From the NCBI GenBank assembly GCA_023248545.1, contig JAHFEF010000008.1:23822-87821 (forward strand): a DNA stretch of 64,000 nucleotides, written 5' to 3'. The DNA comes from Myxococcales bacterium. GTDB taxonomy: Bacteria > Myxococcota > UBA727 > JABDBI01. A program made the translations under genes and the position numbers. Under the pieces are notes generated by a model. That model was not told the origin of the DNA and ran no database searches. It saw only the letters and a program-made list of their open reading frames with translations. Position 1 is the stretch's first letter; every line of letters starts with the position of its first letter. Shown in pieces: positions 50,404 to 60,300 of the stretch.

Positions 50404-51837
50404 ATGAAAACTTTGATTTTAATTGGATTATTGGCGTGGGCTGGTTTTAATGCGCATGCCAAAGAGTCTTGGGTAACACAGCTCCCGAGAGAAGAGATTC
50501 AGAGAATGCTTGGGTTACAACGCCCTCCTCAGGGAAGACTCGATTTTGAACCCGCTCCGAGCATGACGGATGTCACCAGAGAGTCCGTCGATTGGCGCTC
50601 TAGAAATGGGTCTAATTGGTTGGGTCCCGTGATGAATCAGGGCAATTGTGGCAGCTGCGTGGCTTTTGCGACCATTGCGACGTTAGAAGCACAAACGTCG
50701 ATTTCTATGGGGGTATCTTGGTTGCACCCGTCTTACTCGACGGATGCCCTGTTTTCTTGTGGGGGAGGAGGCTGTGGTGAAGGCTGGACCCCAGAGTCAG
50801 CAGTTGATTATCTTCAAAACTCTGGCGTACCAGATGAAGCTTGTCTCCCCAATACATCAGGCTCTACAGGTGTTGACGCCACCTGCAGTGCGATGTGCTC
50901 AGATTGGACAGATAGAAATTTTAAAATTTTAAGCTATGCGACACCAACCAGCGGGGGGGGGAGCGTCTCTGCGGTGAAAGCGGCTCTCAAGAAGGGGCCT
51001 TTGATCACGACGTTGTCTGTGTATGAAGATTTTCTGACCTATGGCAGCGGTGTTTATAAACATCGGACGGGTGAATTTCTGGGAGGGCATGCCGTCAGCC
51101 TGGTGGGCTTTGACGATGCCAAAAGAGCGTGGTTGGTTCGAAATAGCTGGGGTCCTCATTGGGGGGACAATGGCTTTGTATGGGTCAGTTGGGATGACGA
51201 ATCCGGAGTCGGCGCTGAAACCTGGAGCCTGGAGCTGGGGCATCCTGACAATTTTATAACCGTCACTTTTCCTGCGGATTTAGACTATGTTTCAGGGGCA
51301 ATTAATTTGACCGCTCGAGGCCAATGGGCACCCGGCGGTGGCATCCGATTTCACGTCATAGGCCCTGAAGGCCATGAAATTGGGAGCTATGCCGGCGAGA
51401 GTAGCTATTGGCTAGACACCCTGCAACTTCCAGATGGACACTACGAAATTTATGCAGAAAATCTGTCGTCGCCATCGGTCAAATCACAAGTTCGAGAATT
51501 TTATGTGATTAACCAAGAGCCTCGAATGTCTCTGTCTTTCACGCCGGTTAAAAAAATAAGTCCGAATGTCCCCATCAACGGTCGTCCTGAGTTTAATATT
51601 ACAACCAGTTCTTCGCCGGTTCCCATTCAGCATTTGGAATTTCGCGTTTTCGATCAGCAGGGCAAAGTTGTCAGCGTCGTGTCAAACAATCGGGTATTGC
51701 CAGCCATGAGAATGGGGTGGCGGACACCGACCGTTCCCAATGGGCGCTATAGGCTGGTGGTCCATGGTGAGACTAATTACGCAGGTCGGCTTTATGAAGT
51801 GGAGTCCAATTCAATCAATGTGACAGTGAAAAATTAG
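50404..51837 (+). CDS. exported papain-like (C1 family) cysteine protease
   Basis: A 477-residue protein with a signal peptide (MKTLILIGLLAWAGFNAHA), a short propeptide region (to about residue 60) and a C1A domain with the mature-type start VDWRSRNGSNWLG. Catalytic residues are C85 in NQGNCGSCVAFA, H229 in GGHAVSLVGFD and N247 in LVRNSWG. The usual tryptophan after the catalytic cysteine is valine. Residues 285-477 form two beta-rich Ig-like domains. GGGG lies ahead of the ATG. A run of nine G residues (50953-50961) inside the coding sequence could slip. Confidence 0.93.
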   Translation: MKTLILIGLLAWAGFNAHAKESWVTQLPREEIQRMLGLQRPPQGRLDFEPAPSMTDVTRESVDWRSRNGSNWLGPVMNQGNCGSCVAFATIATLEAQTSISMGVSWLHPSYSTDALFSCGGGGCGEGWTPESAVDYLQNSGVPDEACLPNTSGSTGVDATCSAMCSDWTDRNFKILSYATPTSGGGSVSAVKAALKKGPLITTLSVYEDFLTYGSGVYKHRTGEFLGGHAVSLVGFDDAKRAWLVRNSWGPHWGDNGFVWVSWDDESGVGAETWSLELGHPDNFITVTFPADLDYVSGAINLTARGQWAPGGGIRFHVIGPEGHEIGSYAGESSYWLDTLQLPDGHYEIYAENLSSPSVKSQVREFYVINQEPRMSLSFTPVKKISPNVPINGRPEFNITTSSSPVPIQHLEFRVFDQQGKVVSVVSNNRVLPAMRMGWRTPTVPNGRYRLVVHGETNYAGRLYEVESNSINVTVKN

Positions 51838-51838
51838 T

Positions 51839-53767
51839 TTACCAATAAGCACCGGCCTCAGTTCGCCAATCGGCATCTGGTTTGCCGCTGTTGCTGCCAT
51901 TGTGACAAACTCCATCGCATATTTGGCAATCTGAATCTTGTGTGCAGTTTTGGGAGGAATCACCTGAGCAAAATCGGACACAAGGCCCTTGGTATACAGT
52001 CCCAAAGCAATCACCATTTCCACTACAAGTGAGAGCATTGTCGCCTGCGCAAACACCAGAATTGCAGGTAGTGCTTGTACATTGACCGGACGCATTGGGA
52101 TTACAATAATCAAATGAACCACGACAATACCCATCTCCATTGTTGGCGCCACTGCAAGTATTTCCCGAAAAACAATCGCCGACTCCCGTACAAATTGAAC
52201 CTGGAAATTGATTCAGATTGGGGATCTGGTAATCTCTAGGGTAAGAGACGTCTCGAGCTGTATCGGTTTCAATACAGTATAAGTGTCCTTCAGAATTGTT
52301 TCCACAGTCTTGGAAGCTTACTGCAGAATTTAAAGCATCTGAAAGGTAAGTGTTTGTTGCCCAACGATAGTTCTGTGTATTCACCTTCCCAAAAGATGTG
52401 AAACAGTTGGTGCCATAGCATGTTTGGTCAGAACCATTATTGACTGTAAAGCCATTGCAATTCGATCCTGTTGTTCCTGTGATAACCATTAAATTTCGGT
52501 CTACACTGCCTACCAAATCTTTTGTCACTGTCACCCCATCAGGTCCTAAGCTAATGGGCGCCAAAATCCCACTGCTGACTCCAGTCGAAACATCCTCTAA
52601 GGGTACTAAGCCTACTCCTAAGCCACTGGCGACTTGAGTCGTGTAATCTACCAGAAAGATGGGCTTATAAGGATCCGAAATATAGGGAAATATGCGACGG
52701 GTAATCCCACGCCCTGGGTAGTTGCTGAGTTGATCTTGTGCGTTATTAGAAGTTCCTGATGCCTCTGATATGCGTGTGTTGATTAAAGCCATGAATTTCT
52801 TATAAAGTCCTGGAGTTCCATTTACATCAGGCCTCATAAAACCTTTCCCGTAACGAAGAGCTTCTTGTTGGCAATAGAAGTCAAGCTGAGAAGGGCTTGC
52901 TCCCGCGTAATAACGATTTCTGGTGAGAAATACGACACGTTTGCTGCTGTCGTGAGTAGTATTAGTGCTGACGGTTCTCTTGGACTGAATAGAAGCACAA
53001 CGATCTATGCTAGAGGCTGTTGAGCGTAAGCCTCCTGTATAATTAGCCAAATAAATATTGCCTACTCTTGATGCAGGGGTATCTAAGGATGTTTGCGGAT
53101 CTGTTGCATTGATGAGATATTTTGTTGCTTCAAATGAAATTCCACCTAAACTGTAGACGGCATTGCCGCTACCGTTTTCGTTTGTTGAACATAAAACATA
53201 AGAAACATCAGTGGGTGGCACTGTGCTGTAAGAATTGTTGCTATCGCTAACAAGATAAGCAGGAGCTGTAATGTAATATGCCTCAGGATAATAGTTAAAA
53301 TTAACATGGGGTTGAACAAACACGGCATTGTTACTGGAATGGTCGAGTGGCCATGCCAAGAATGAGTCCACTGAAACAATCTCTCCATTCAAAGTATTGC
53401 CGTTATGAATACAGTCAGTGGCTTCTTTTGTGATTGCACTGCCGTTAGAGCAAAACAAGCCAGTTTGATTTGCGGTTGGGTTCGTGCTGGACCAAACGTT
53501 GTTTGAGTTAACGTAGTAAAATATTGCAGAGTTATAACCATAACTTAGATCGGAGCCATTAATTTGTGTCGCATCTTGATTAACAAAATGTTGGAATATT
53601 CCTATGCCACTAAAAAGGTCTTGATATTGAGCGTAACCTGTCAAAGAATTGAATTTCACTAAAAGGGGTTCAATATTATCAGGGCTCACACTTCCAGTGA
53701 CGACCAGTGCTTTAAGGGGCAAGCTAGTAAGCATGATGATTAAATATGTGATGCTCATTTTATTCAT
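51839..53767 (-). CDS. secreted protein with cysteine-rich C-terminus, hypothetical
   Basis: A 642-residue protein with a signal peptide (MSITYLIIMLTSLPLKA). The first 530 residues are rich in N, S, T and Y without a known domain. From about residue 535 the sequence is strongly cysteine-rich (CTGVGDCFSGNTC, CNPNASGQC, CSGDSSQNCTQDSDC, CDGVCHNG), like the short cysteine repeats common in myxobacterial surface proteins. AAGGAGG precedes the ATG. It lies ten bases downstream of the 1157-residue gene in the same operon. Confidence 0.75.
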   Translation of the reverse strand: MNKMSITYLIIMLTSLPLKALVVTGSVSPDNIEPLLVKFNSLTGYAQYQDLFSGIGIFQHFVNQDATQINGSDLSYGYNSAIFYYVNSNNVWSSTNPTANQTGLFCSNGSAITKEATDCIHNGNTLNGEIVSVDSFLAWPLDHSSNNAVFVQPHVNFNYYPEAYYITAPAYLVSDSNNSYSTVPPTDVSYVLCSTNENGSGNAVYSLGGISFEATKYLINATDPQTSLDTPASRVGNIYLANYTGGLRSTASSIDRCASIQSKRTVSTNTTHDSSKRVVFLTRNRYYAGASPSQLDFYCQQEALRYGKGFMRPDVNGTPGLYKKFMALINTRISEASGTSNNAQDQLSNYPGRGITRRIFPYISDPYKPIFLVDYTTQVASGLGVGLVPLEDVSTGVSSGILAPISLGPDGVTVTKDLVGSVDRNLMVITGTTGSNCNGFTVNNGSDQTCYGTNCFTSFGKVNTQNYRWATNTYLSDALNSAVSFQDCGNNSEGHLYCIETDTARDVSYPRDYQIPNLNQFPGSICTGVGDCFSGNTCSGANNGDGYCRGSFDYCNPNASGQCTSTTCNSGVCAGDNALTCSGNGDCFGTVYQGPCVRFCSGDSSQNCTQDSDCQICDGVCHNGSNSGKPDADWRTEAGAYW

Positions 53768-53777
53768 ACTTGCCTCC

Positions 53778-56700
53778 TTAACTCCTATCTAATACACATG
53801 GACATTGATAAGAATCGATGCAGTTGCCTTCTAAGTGAGTTTGATCTTGGGCGCCAACCGCCACGGCTTGAAGGAATTGGACCAGGTAATCAATAACAAT
53901 GTTAGCAATTGTAGTAACCAAAAATTTGGCCAGGGTCATACCAGGCTGGTTTTTTACTTCATTAAATTTATTGACAACCGCACCGGTCACTTTTTGTAAC
54001 AAACTCGTGTTGGTTGTTGTTGCTACTTTATTGCTTAACTTGGATGACAATTGAGAAGTGGCAGCAGCCTTTACTGCTGAGTGTGCTCCGCTAGCGGTTC
54101 CGTGCACGGAACCGCTAGGCGTTCCAGAGGTTGAACTTCCAATTCCATCAGAGTTGGTTGAAATACTCCCCTGACCCGTAATGGCATTGGTAATTGTGCC
54201 AACTAAAATGCTCAGGATCTGACTAATGGCAGCACTCGCTCCAATGAACAATATTCCATTCAAAGCCGAAGCCATGGGAGATGTCGTCATATAGAGGTTG
54301 ACCGCTGCTTTCAAAATAAATCCACCAGATGCAATACCTAACTGAGCAAAGCCCTTTCCTGAAGGTAAGCGATAGTTGTGGTAATCTGCAATTGTTCCAC
54401 TGAATGCATAAGGCAACATGTCCGGGAAATAAAAAGCAACATCGCCTAGCAATAATCCAGAACCTGCAAAGCACACCCCTGTTGTTAGATCATTGGGTGC
54501 ATTCACTCTCTTGTGAACATAGGGCAAGAAAGCTGTTATCTTAGCAGGTGGTGCTGCCGCGCTGCCAGATGCAAATTGGATGCTATATTTACTCTGAGCA
54601 TTTTTATAAGCCCCTTGGTTTGTATAATCATACGATGGAAGAGTGATTGGGATATCGCTCAAGGTAACGCCAGAGTTTGCTGCAACCGGAGGGGCCCAAA
54701 GCACTGCTAAATTTTGAATGCCATGAGAATCTAGGGTAAAATCCCCAATGTGTGTTGGGTAAACAACACTTCTTCCTGCAATGCTATTGATATCACTAAA
54801 ATCAAATATATAAAATTTGTTATGAATAATACTTTCTGTGGGTATAAAGCGATATCTGAAGGATCTTCTGAAGTTGGTTTCGTTTAAGCCATATGGAATA
54901 CCGTCGAAAGCATGTAGCGTTGCGGTATTGGATCCTGTAATTTTGACACCCGGAACAGAAGTTGAAAACAATGGGTTTTTATCCACAAAGAAGTAGTGCG
55001 TTTCTAATGCCGCATAGACATGTAAATCAGGAACATGGGATGAGACATCGTGGAACCCACCCAGTCCGTCAGAGTTGGCGTTGAGATAATTGGCGCCACA
55101 GCTGGTTGCACTGGCTGAGTTATTATCAAAGTGGGCGTCACAACTAGACAGAGAAATTTTTACAATTTGAGAAGGATTATTTGAGGCCCCAACGGTGGAG
55201 TTCGTGTTTAAGCAACCAAAAAAACTGAAATAAACGGGCTGAGGCGTGCTCCAATTAGAGCTGGTAAAGGTCAAGGAAGCATTATCATCTCTAGAGACAG
55301 CCCCCCCCGTGGTTAAGCAAAAAGGAACCACGTTGGGCTGGGTGATATTGCTGGTTCGGCAACAAAAGAGACCATTGTTACCCACGGCTAAAGTGACATC
55401 TGCATCCGGTTTGGCCGTTAAGGAAAAATAAACTGCGTTGGGGTGTGCAGCTCCAGCTCCCGTATCAACATAGGTGAGATCTGCCTGTGGGTCATAAGAT
55501 TGCCACATGGCCAAATAGGTTTGCTGGGACTGATTGTCCAATATGCTCGCTTGAGAATCTGTGTGCGTTGTGATTTTTACATCAGGTGGTGGGGCGTTCA
55601 AGGAAGAAATCAAGTCCCCTTGTGGGCTTGTACAGGAGAGCCCAGTTCCATCTAAATCCACAGCATTGCAGGTCGTAGAACTGCTGGTCGAAATTTGCTC
55701 GTAGCAATGGATGGGTCCATTATCGACCGATTGATTGTTGCTTGTATTTAATGCGGTATTGAGAGCGGCTTGTTTTGGAGGACCTCCCAAAATAATTTTT
55801 CCGATTGTAGAAGGTAGATTGCTAGGAGAACCGGCCTCCGGGATAATCACGGCATATTCTGCCTGTAGCCTATCGATTGATTTGGCACAGGTGAAGTTGA
55901 GGGTTGCATCATTGCCAATGTTGTAACTCGAGATGGGCCTGATGGTGGATTGAACCAACACGGGATCAGGTACCCACTCAAGTTGAAGCGAGTAAGCATA
56001 GGAAATTCCATTGCCGTTGACTAAGACATCATTAATGATTTTTTGTTGATCCGCTGAAGCATTTTGATCGTTATTGGTAATGATGGAACTAGGGCTTTGA
56101 CCCGCATTTGTAATGCTACTTGTCGTTTGAACGGTTGTACGTAAGATGAATCTCAGTTTGTATGTCCACTCCGCATTGGCTGGAGACACGAAGCCTCTCG
56201 CATCCACTCCGTCGCTATTATCAATATTGGCTGGATTCCCAAGGTAGGCAATCGCATTGCTGCAGCTAGTACTGAAGGTGTTAACCAGAGAAGTAACTTG
56301 TGCGGATGATGCAGTATAACTCGCAAGAGTCCCGAAAATTGTGACGTTAACAACTTTGCTATTGTCGCAACTGCTGACTTCGTTTGACATGACGGTATCA
56401 ATCACGGGATTTAAACTAAAACTGGTCCATGCATCTGCTCCAATCAAGTCAGAGAACAAACCACCATAGGCACCGCTCACTGAATTCTTGAAATAGCTTC
56501 CAATCAGAGTTGCGTTGTTGTTTGTATCGCATTGAGTGGGGGAGTTAGGTATGCTGCTGCTTAAAATAGAAGTAATAAATCCCTTGATCCAAACAAGAGC
56601 ATTGTCTTGGGTTGTATGGTCAAGCTGGTAGCTTTGAAGTGCTAGATTATTACTACTCGGTGTGGAAGAAGCGGTGTTGCTTTGGCTGGATTTTTCTTCG

Positions 56701-57251
56701 GCACCTGCAGCGAAATTGGTACATTTTGAGCTATAATTGACCGTTTTGATTGCTTGCCCATTCATTTCTCGGGTAGTAGATGTTTGGGGAGGTGCAGAAG
56801 GGGATTGCTCGGGAGGTGTTTGTGGGGTGACTGAGCCTGGAAAAGGAGTTCCCATCGCGAGGATTGGGCCTATGCCAGGTCCCGAGGGGCAATTCGCATC
56901 TGGATTGTAGAATACCGAATTGGTGTCACAGGTACCGCTAGCACCATCCGTTGGTTCCGTGGGCGCAGTTGTTCCACAAGGCAAGGCGTCTACTGTGTTG
57001 GTAAAGCCTAAAGCAGTGTTAATGTTTTGACAGTCAGTTTGTATTTGTGCTGGCGTGAGCTTTATTGCTCCGCTCGTGGTATAGGTCGGCAGCTTGTTAC
57101 CCACCTGCACGCTCGGTGTGCCACTCGGCCCTGCGGGGCTCTGACATTGCCCTAGGACCATGCCACCCATGAAAATAAAACCCAGGGGGGCAGCAACGAA
57201 TGCCACCCACGGAACGACACGGGCTCCGAAATTCCCTCTTAAATCCAGCAT
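53778..57251 (-). CDS. very large exported protein with C-terminal membrane segments, hypothetical
   Basis: A 1157-residue protein. A hydrophobic N-terminal segment (VVPWVAFVAAPLGFIFMGGMVLG) is a signal or anchor. The long N/S/T-rich middle includes ASLTFTSSNWSTPQPVYFSF, which resembles the LTFT..NW.TPQ motif of Calx-like adhesin repeats. Near the C-terminus come hydrophobic stretches (PMASALNGILFIGASAAISQ, LAKFLVTTIANIVIDYLVQF) and a cysteine tail (CIDSYQCPCVLD). It could be a surface protein held by the C-terminal segments. Its function is unknown. A perfect 28-bp palindrome and a C8 tract lie inside the gene. Confidence 0.75.
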   Translation of the reverse strand: MLDLRGNFGARVVPWVAFVAAPLGFIFMGGMVLGQCQSPAGPSGTPSVQVGNKLPTYTTSGAIKLTPAQIQTDCQNINTALGFTNTVDALPCGTTAPTEPTDGASGTCDTNSVFYNPDANCPSGPGIGPILAMGTPFPGSVTPQTPPEQSPSAPPQTSTTREMNGQAIKTVNYSSKCTNFAAGAEEKSSQSNTASSTPSSNNLALQSYQLDHTTQDNALVWIKGFITSILSSSIPNSPTQCDTNNNATLIGSYFKNSVSGAYGGLFSDLIGADAWTSFSLNPVIDTVMSNEVSSCDNSKVVNVTIFGTLASYTASSAQVTSLVNTFSTSCSNAIAYLGNPANIDNSDGVDARGFVSPANAEWTYKLRFILRTTVQTTSSITNAGQSPSSIITNNDQNASADQQKIINDVLVNGNGISYAYSLQLEWVPDPVLVQSTIRPISSYNIGNDATLNFTCAKSIDRLQAEYAVIIPEAGSPSNLPSTIGKIILGGPPKQAALNTALNTSNNQSVDNGPIHCYEQISTSSSTTCNAVDLDGTGLSCTSPQGDLISSLNAPPPDVKITTHTDSQASILDNQSQQTYLAMWQSYDPQADLTYVDTGAGAAHPNAVYFSLTAKPDADVTLAVGNNGLFCCRTSNITQPNVVPFCLTTGGAVSRDDNASLTFTSSNWSTPQPVYFSFFGCLNTNSTVGASNNPSQIVKISLSSCDAHFDNNSASATSCGANYLNANSDGLGGFHDVSSHVPDLHVYAALETHYFFVDKNPLFSTSVPGVKITGSNTATLHAFDGIPYGLNETNFRRSFRYRFIPTESIIHNKFYIFDFSDINSIAGRSVVYPTHIGDFTLDSHGIQNLAVLWAPPVAANSGVTLSDIPITLPSYDYTNQGAYKNAQSKYSIQFASGSAAAPPAKITAFLPYVHKRVNAPNDLTTGVCFAGSGLLLGDVAFYFPDMLPYAFSGTIADYHNYRLPSGKGFAQLGIASGGFILKAAVNLYMTTSPMASALNGILFIGASAAISQILSILVGTITNAITGQGSISTNSDGIGSSTSGTPSGSVHGTASGAHSAVKAAATSQLSSKLSNKVATTTNTSLLQKVTGAVVNKFNEVKNQPGMTLAKFLVTTIANIVIDYLVQFLQAVAVGAQDQTHLEGNCIDSYQCPCVLDRS
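54091..54118. repeat. perfect 28-bp palindrome inside the 1157-residue gene
   Basis: The 14 bases 54091-54104 (CTAGCGGTTCCGTG) are followed by their exact complement to 54118, with no loop. The segment encodes part of a G/S/T-rich linker between hydrophobic C-terminal regions. It could extrude as a cruciform or be an inserted palindrome. Confidence 0.9.
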
Positions 57252-57329
57252 ACTAACGCCCCCCCAATTATTAAAAAAAACCGGGCTCGGCAGTATCTAG
57301 CGACCTATTGCTCGGTTCGCAAAAACTGC

Positions 57330-57358
57330 TTGGAACTAAACTTGAAGCGTTGTAGTTA
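57330..57358 (+). promoter_or_regulatory. promoter of the 2-oxoglutarate dehydrogenase gene, leaderless layout
   Basis: TTGGAA (57330-57335), 17 bases, TAGTTA (57353-57358), six bases, then ATG at 57365. No ribosome-binding site is present. Confidence 0.45.
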
Positions 57359-57364
57359 ATTCGA

Positions 57365-60300
57365 ATGGCAGATGCAGTGAACTCCTTCGGATTGAATGCA
57401 ACCTATGTTGAGATTTTGAGAACCCAGTGGCAGGCCGACCCGGACAGCGTGCCACAGGAGTGGCGCGATTATTTTGGAGGCACCCCAGCGGTCAAAAAAC
57501 CGGCGTCTGTTGCTAAAAAATCTGACACTGATCTATCATTTTCTAAATCAAAAACGCCCTTGGTGGGAATAGCCGCTAAAATTGTCGAAAACATGGAGGC
57601 CAGCTTAGAGGTCCCCACGGCAACTTCCTTGAGGGATATCCCGGTCAAAGTCCTGGAAGAAAATCGGGAAATTATCAATGACTATTTAATGGACGAAGCC
57701 TACCCCAAATGCTCCTTCACGCATTTGACCGCCTACGCCATTGTCCAAGCGATCCAGAAGAATCCTGCACTAAATAACGGTTTTTCACGTGAAGATGCCC
57801 GAATTTTCAAAGTCACCCGGCCTGATATCAATCTTGGGCTTGCCATCGACCTGCCAGGCCGAGACGGTGGTCGAACACTGGTGGTGCCAAGCCTCAAAGC
57901 TTGCCAAAACATGGACTTCTGGACGTTTTTTCAGGCTTATAACGCTCTGATTAACAAAGCCCGCAACAATCAGCTCAAACCCGAAGACTTTGAAGGCACG
58001 ACGCTGACACTCACCAACACAGGCGGGATTGGCACGCTGTCATCCAACCCCAGGCTGATGTCGGGGCAGGGCTGTATTATTGCTACTGGCCGCATTGGTT
58101 ACCCCGCTCAATATGAGGCCACTTCACCTGAAACCTTGAAAGCACTGGGCATTGGCAAAGTCATGGCCGTGACGTCAACGTATGACCACCGGGTGATTCA
58201 GGGCGCTGAATCGGGTCGGTTTTTAAGCGAGCTGCATGATTTGTTGGCCGGCGAAGAAGGGTTTTATGATCGCGTGTTTGAAGCTTTGCGTATTCCCCAT
58301 CATCCCTATCGCCTCAAAGCAGACCAGGCTGTTGTATTGGGGCAGAATGCCGATGTGATTCAAACAGAACGCGCCATGCGCGTGAGTCAGTTGATTCACG
58401 CCTATCGTGTTCGTGGCTATTTGTTGGCACACACGGATCCACTGCACCTGGCGCCTCGGCAGCATCCTGAACTGGATTTGCAAAATTACGGCCTGACAAT
58501 TTGGGACCTGGATCGTGAGTTTGATACGTTGGGTGTATTGCCTCAGAAGTCGGCGCCGCTTCGAGCGATTTTGAGACAACTGCGCAATGCTTATTGCCGT
58601 CGGATGGGCGTCGAATACATGTATATTCACGACGTTGCCCAGAAAGCATCATTGCAAAAGCGCATCGAACATGAGCAAGAGGCGTTTAGCCCAGAACAAA
58701 AAAAGCAGGCCTTGAACAAACTCTTGCAGGCTGAGGGTTTTGAGCACTTTTTGCATAAGCGCTATGTGGGTCATAAGCGATTTAGCATCGAAGGCGCCGA
58801 GGGTTTGATTCCCATGCTGCAAATTTTGCTCGAGCAGCTGGTCGAGTCAGGTGCCGAACAGGCCATGATTGGCATGGCTCACCGAGGCCGCTTGAACGTA
58901 TTAGCGAATATTGTTGGCAAGCCTTATGCAGCGATTTTTGCCGAATTCGACGATATTGATCCGCAGAGTTTTCAGGGCTCTGGTGATGTCAAATATCACC
59001 TGGGCGCGAAGGGGGTTCACCAGGCTTCGAGGGGGCAAATTCACGTAGAGCTTGCTTGTAATCCTTCCCATTTAGAAGCCGTGAACCCGGTGGTTGAGGG
59101 CCAAGTGCGTGCCAAACAGGACCTCTTAAAAGACGAAAAGCGTGAAAAAGTCGTCCCGATTTTGATTCACGGCGATGCGGCTTTTGCGATGCAGGGTGTT
59201 GTGTATGAAACGCTCCAGATGTCCAATCTCGAAGGCTACAAAACCGGTGGGACGATTCATCTGATTGTAAATAACCAGATTGGCTATACAACGCCGCCTG
59301 AAAAAGCACGTAGCTCTCTGAATTGCTCTGACGTCGCAAGAGCGCTTTATGCGCCCGTGTTTCGTGTCAACGGGGATGACCCAGAGGCGTGCTTAAGAGC
59401 CGTTAAGATTGCTTGTGAATATCGCCTATTATTTAAACGCGATGTCGTCATAGATCTAGTCTGTTATCGTCGCTATGGCCACAACGAAGGCGATGAACCG
59501 AGCTTCACGCAGCCAATTTTATACGCGGCCATTCAAAAGCATCCATCTGTGGCCACGCTGTATGCTGAGCTGCTGATGCGTCGGGGCGACTTAACCGCAC
59601 AAGAGCTGCAAGCCATGCAAGAGGAGCACCATCAGGTATTTGAGAATGCTCTGAATGCTGTTCGGGAAAAAGGCCGTGCGGCGCTCTTAGACCAAGCACC
59701 TGAGCCGGAGGTCTCTCTGGCGCCCCTACCGTCGGTATCCAAGCAGCAGCTTGAAAAAATCACAGAAACTGTCACGCATGAGCCCAGTGGCCTCGAGATT
59801 CATCCTCGGGTTAAAACAACGGTGTTGGAACGTCGCAAATCCATGGTACTGGAAGGCAAACCGGGCATCGATTTTGGGATGGCTGAGATTTTAGCTTATG
59901 GGTCTTTGCTTCAAGCGGGAACTGCCGTGCGCATCAGCGGCCAGGACTGTGGTCGTGGGACGTTTGCACATCGCCATGCGGTTTTATACGATGTCAATAA
60001 TGGCCGGCCATACACAGCGCTTCAGCAGCTTGGCAATTTTCAGATTTATGATTCACCGTTGAGCGAAGAGGCTGTTTTGGGTTTTGAATATGGCTATTCA
60101 CTTCAAAACCCGGATGCGCTTGTAATTTGGGAAGCGCAATTTGGTGATTTTTTCAACGGCGCTCAAGTTCAGGTAGACCAATTTATTGCGTCGTCAGAGG
60201 CTAAATGGGGCAAGGCTTGTCGGCTCGCGCTCTTCTTGCCACATGGCTATGACGGGCAGGGACCTGAGCATAGCTCGGCTCGCATCGAACGCTTCTTGCA

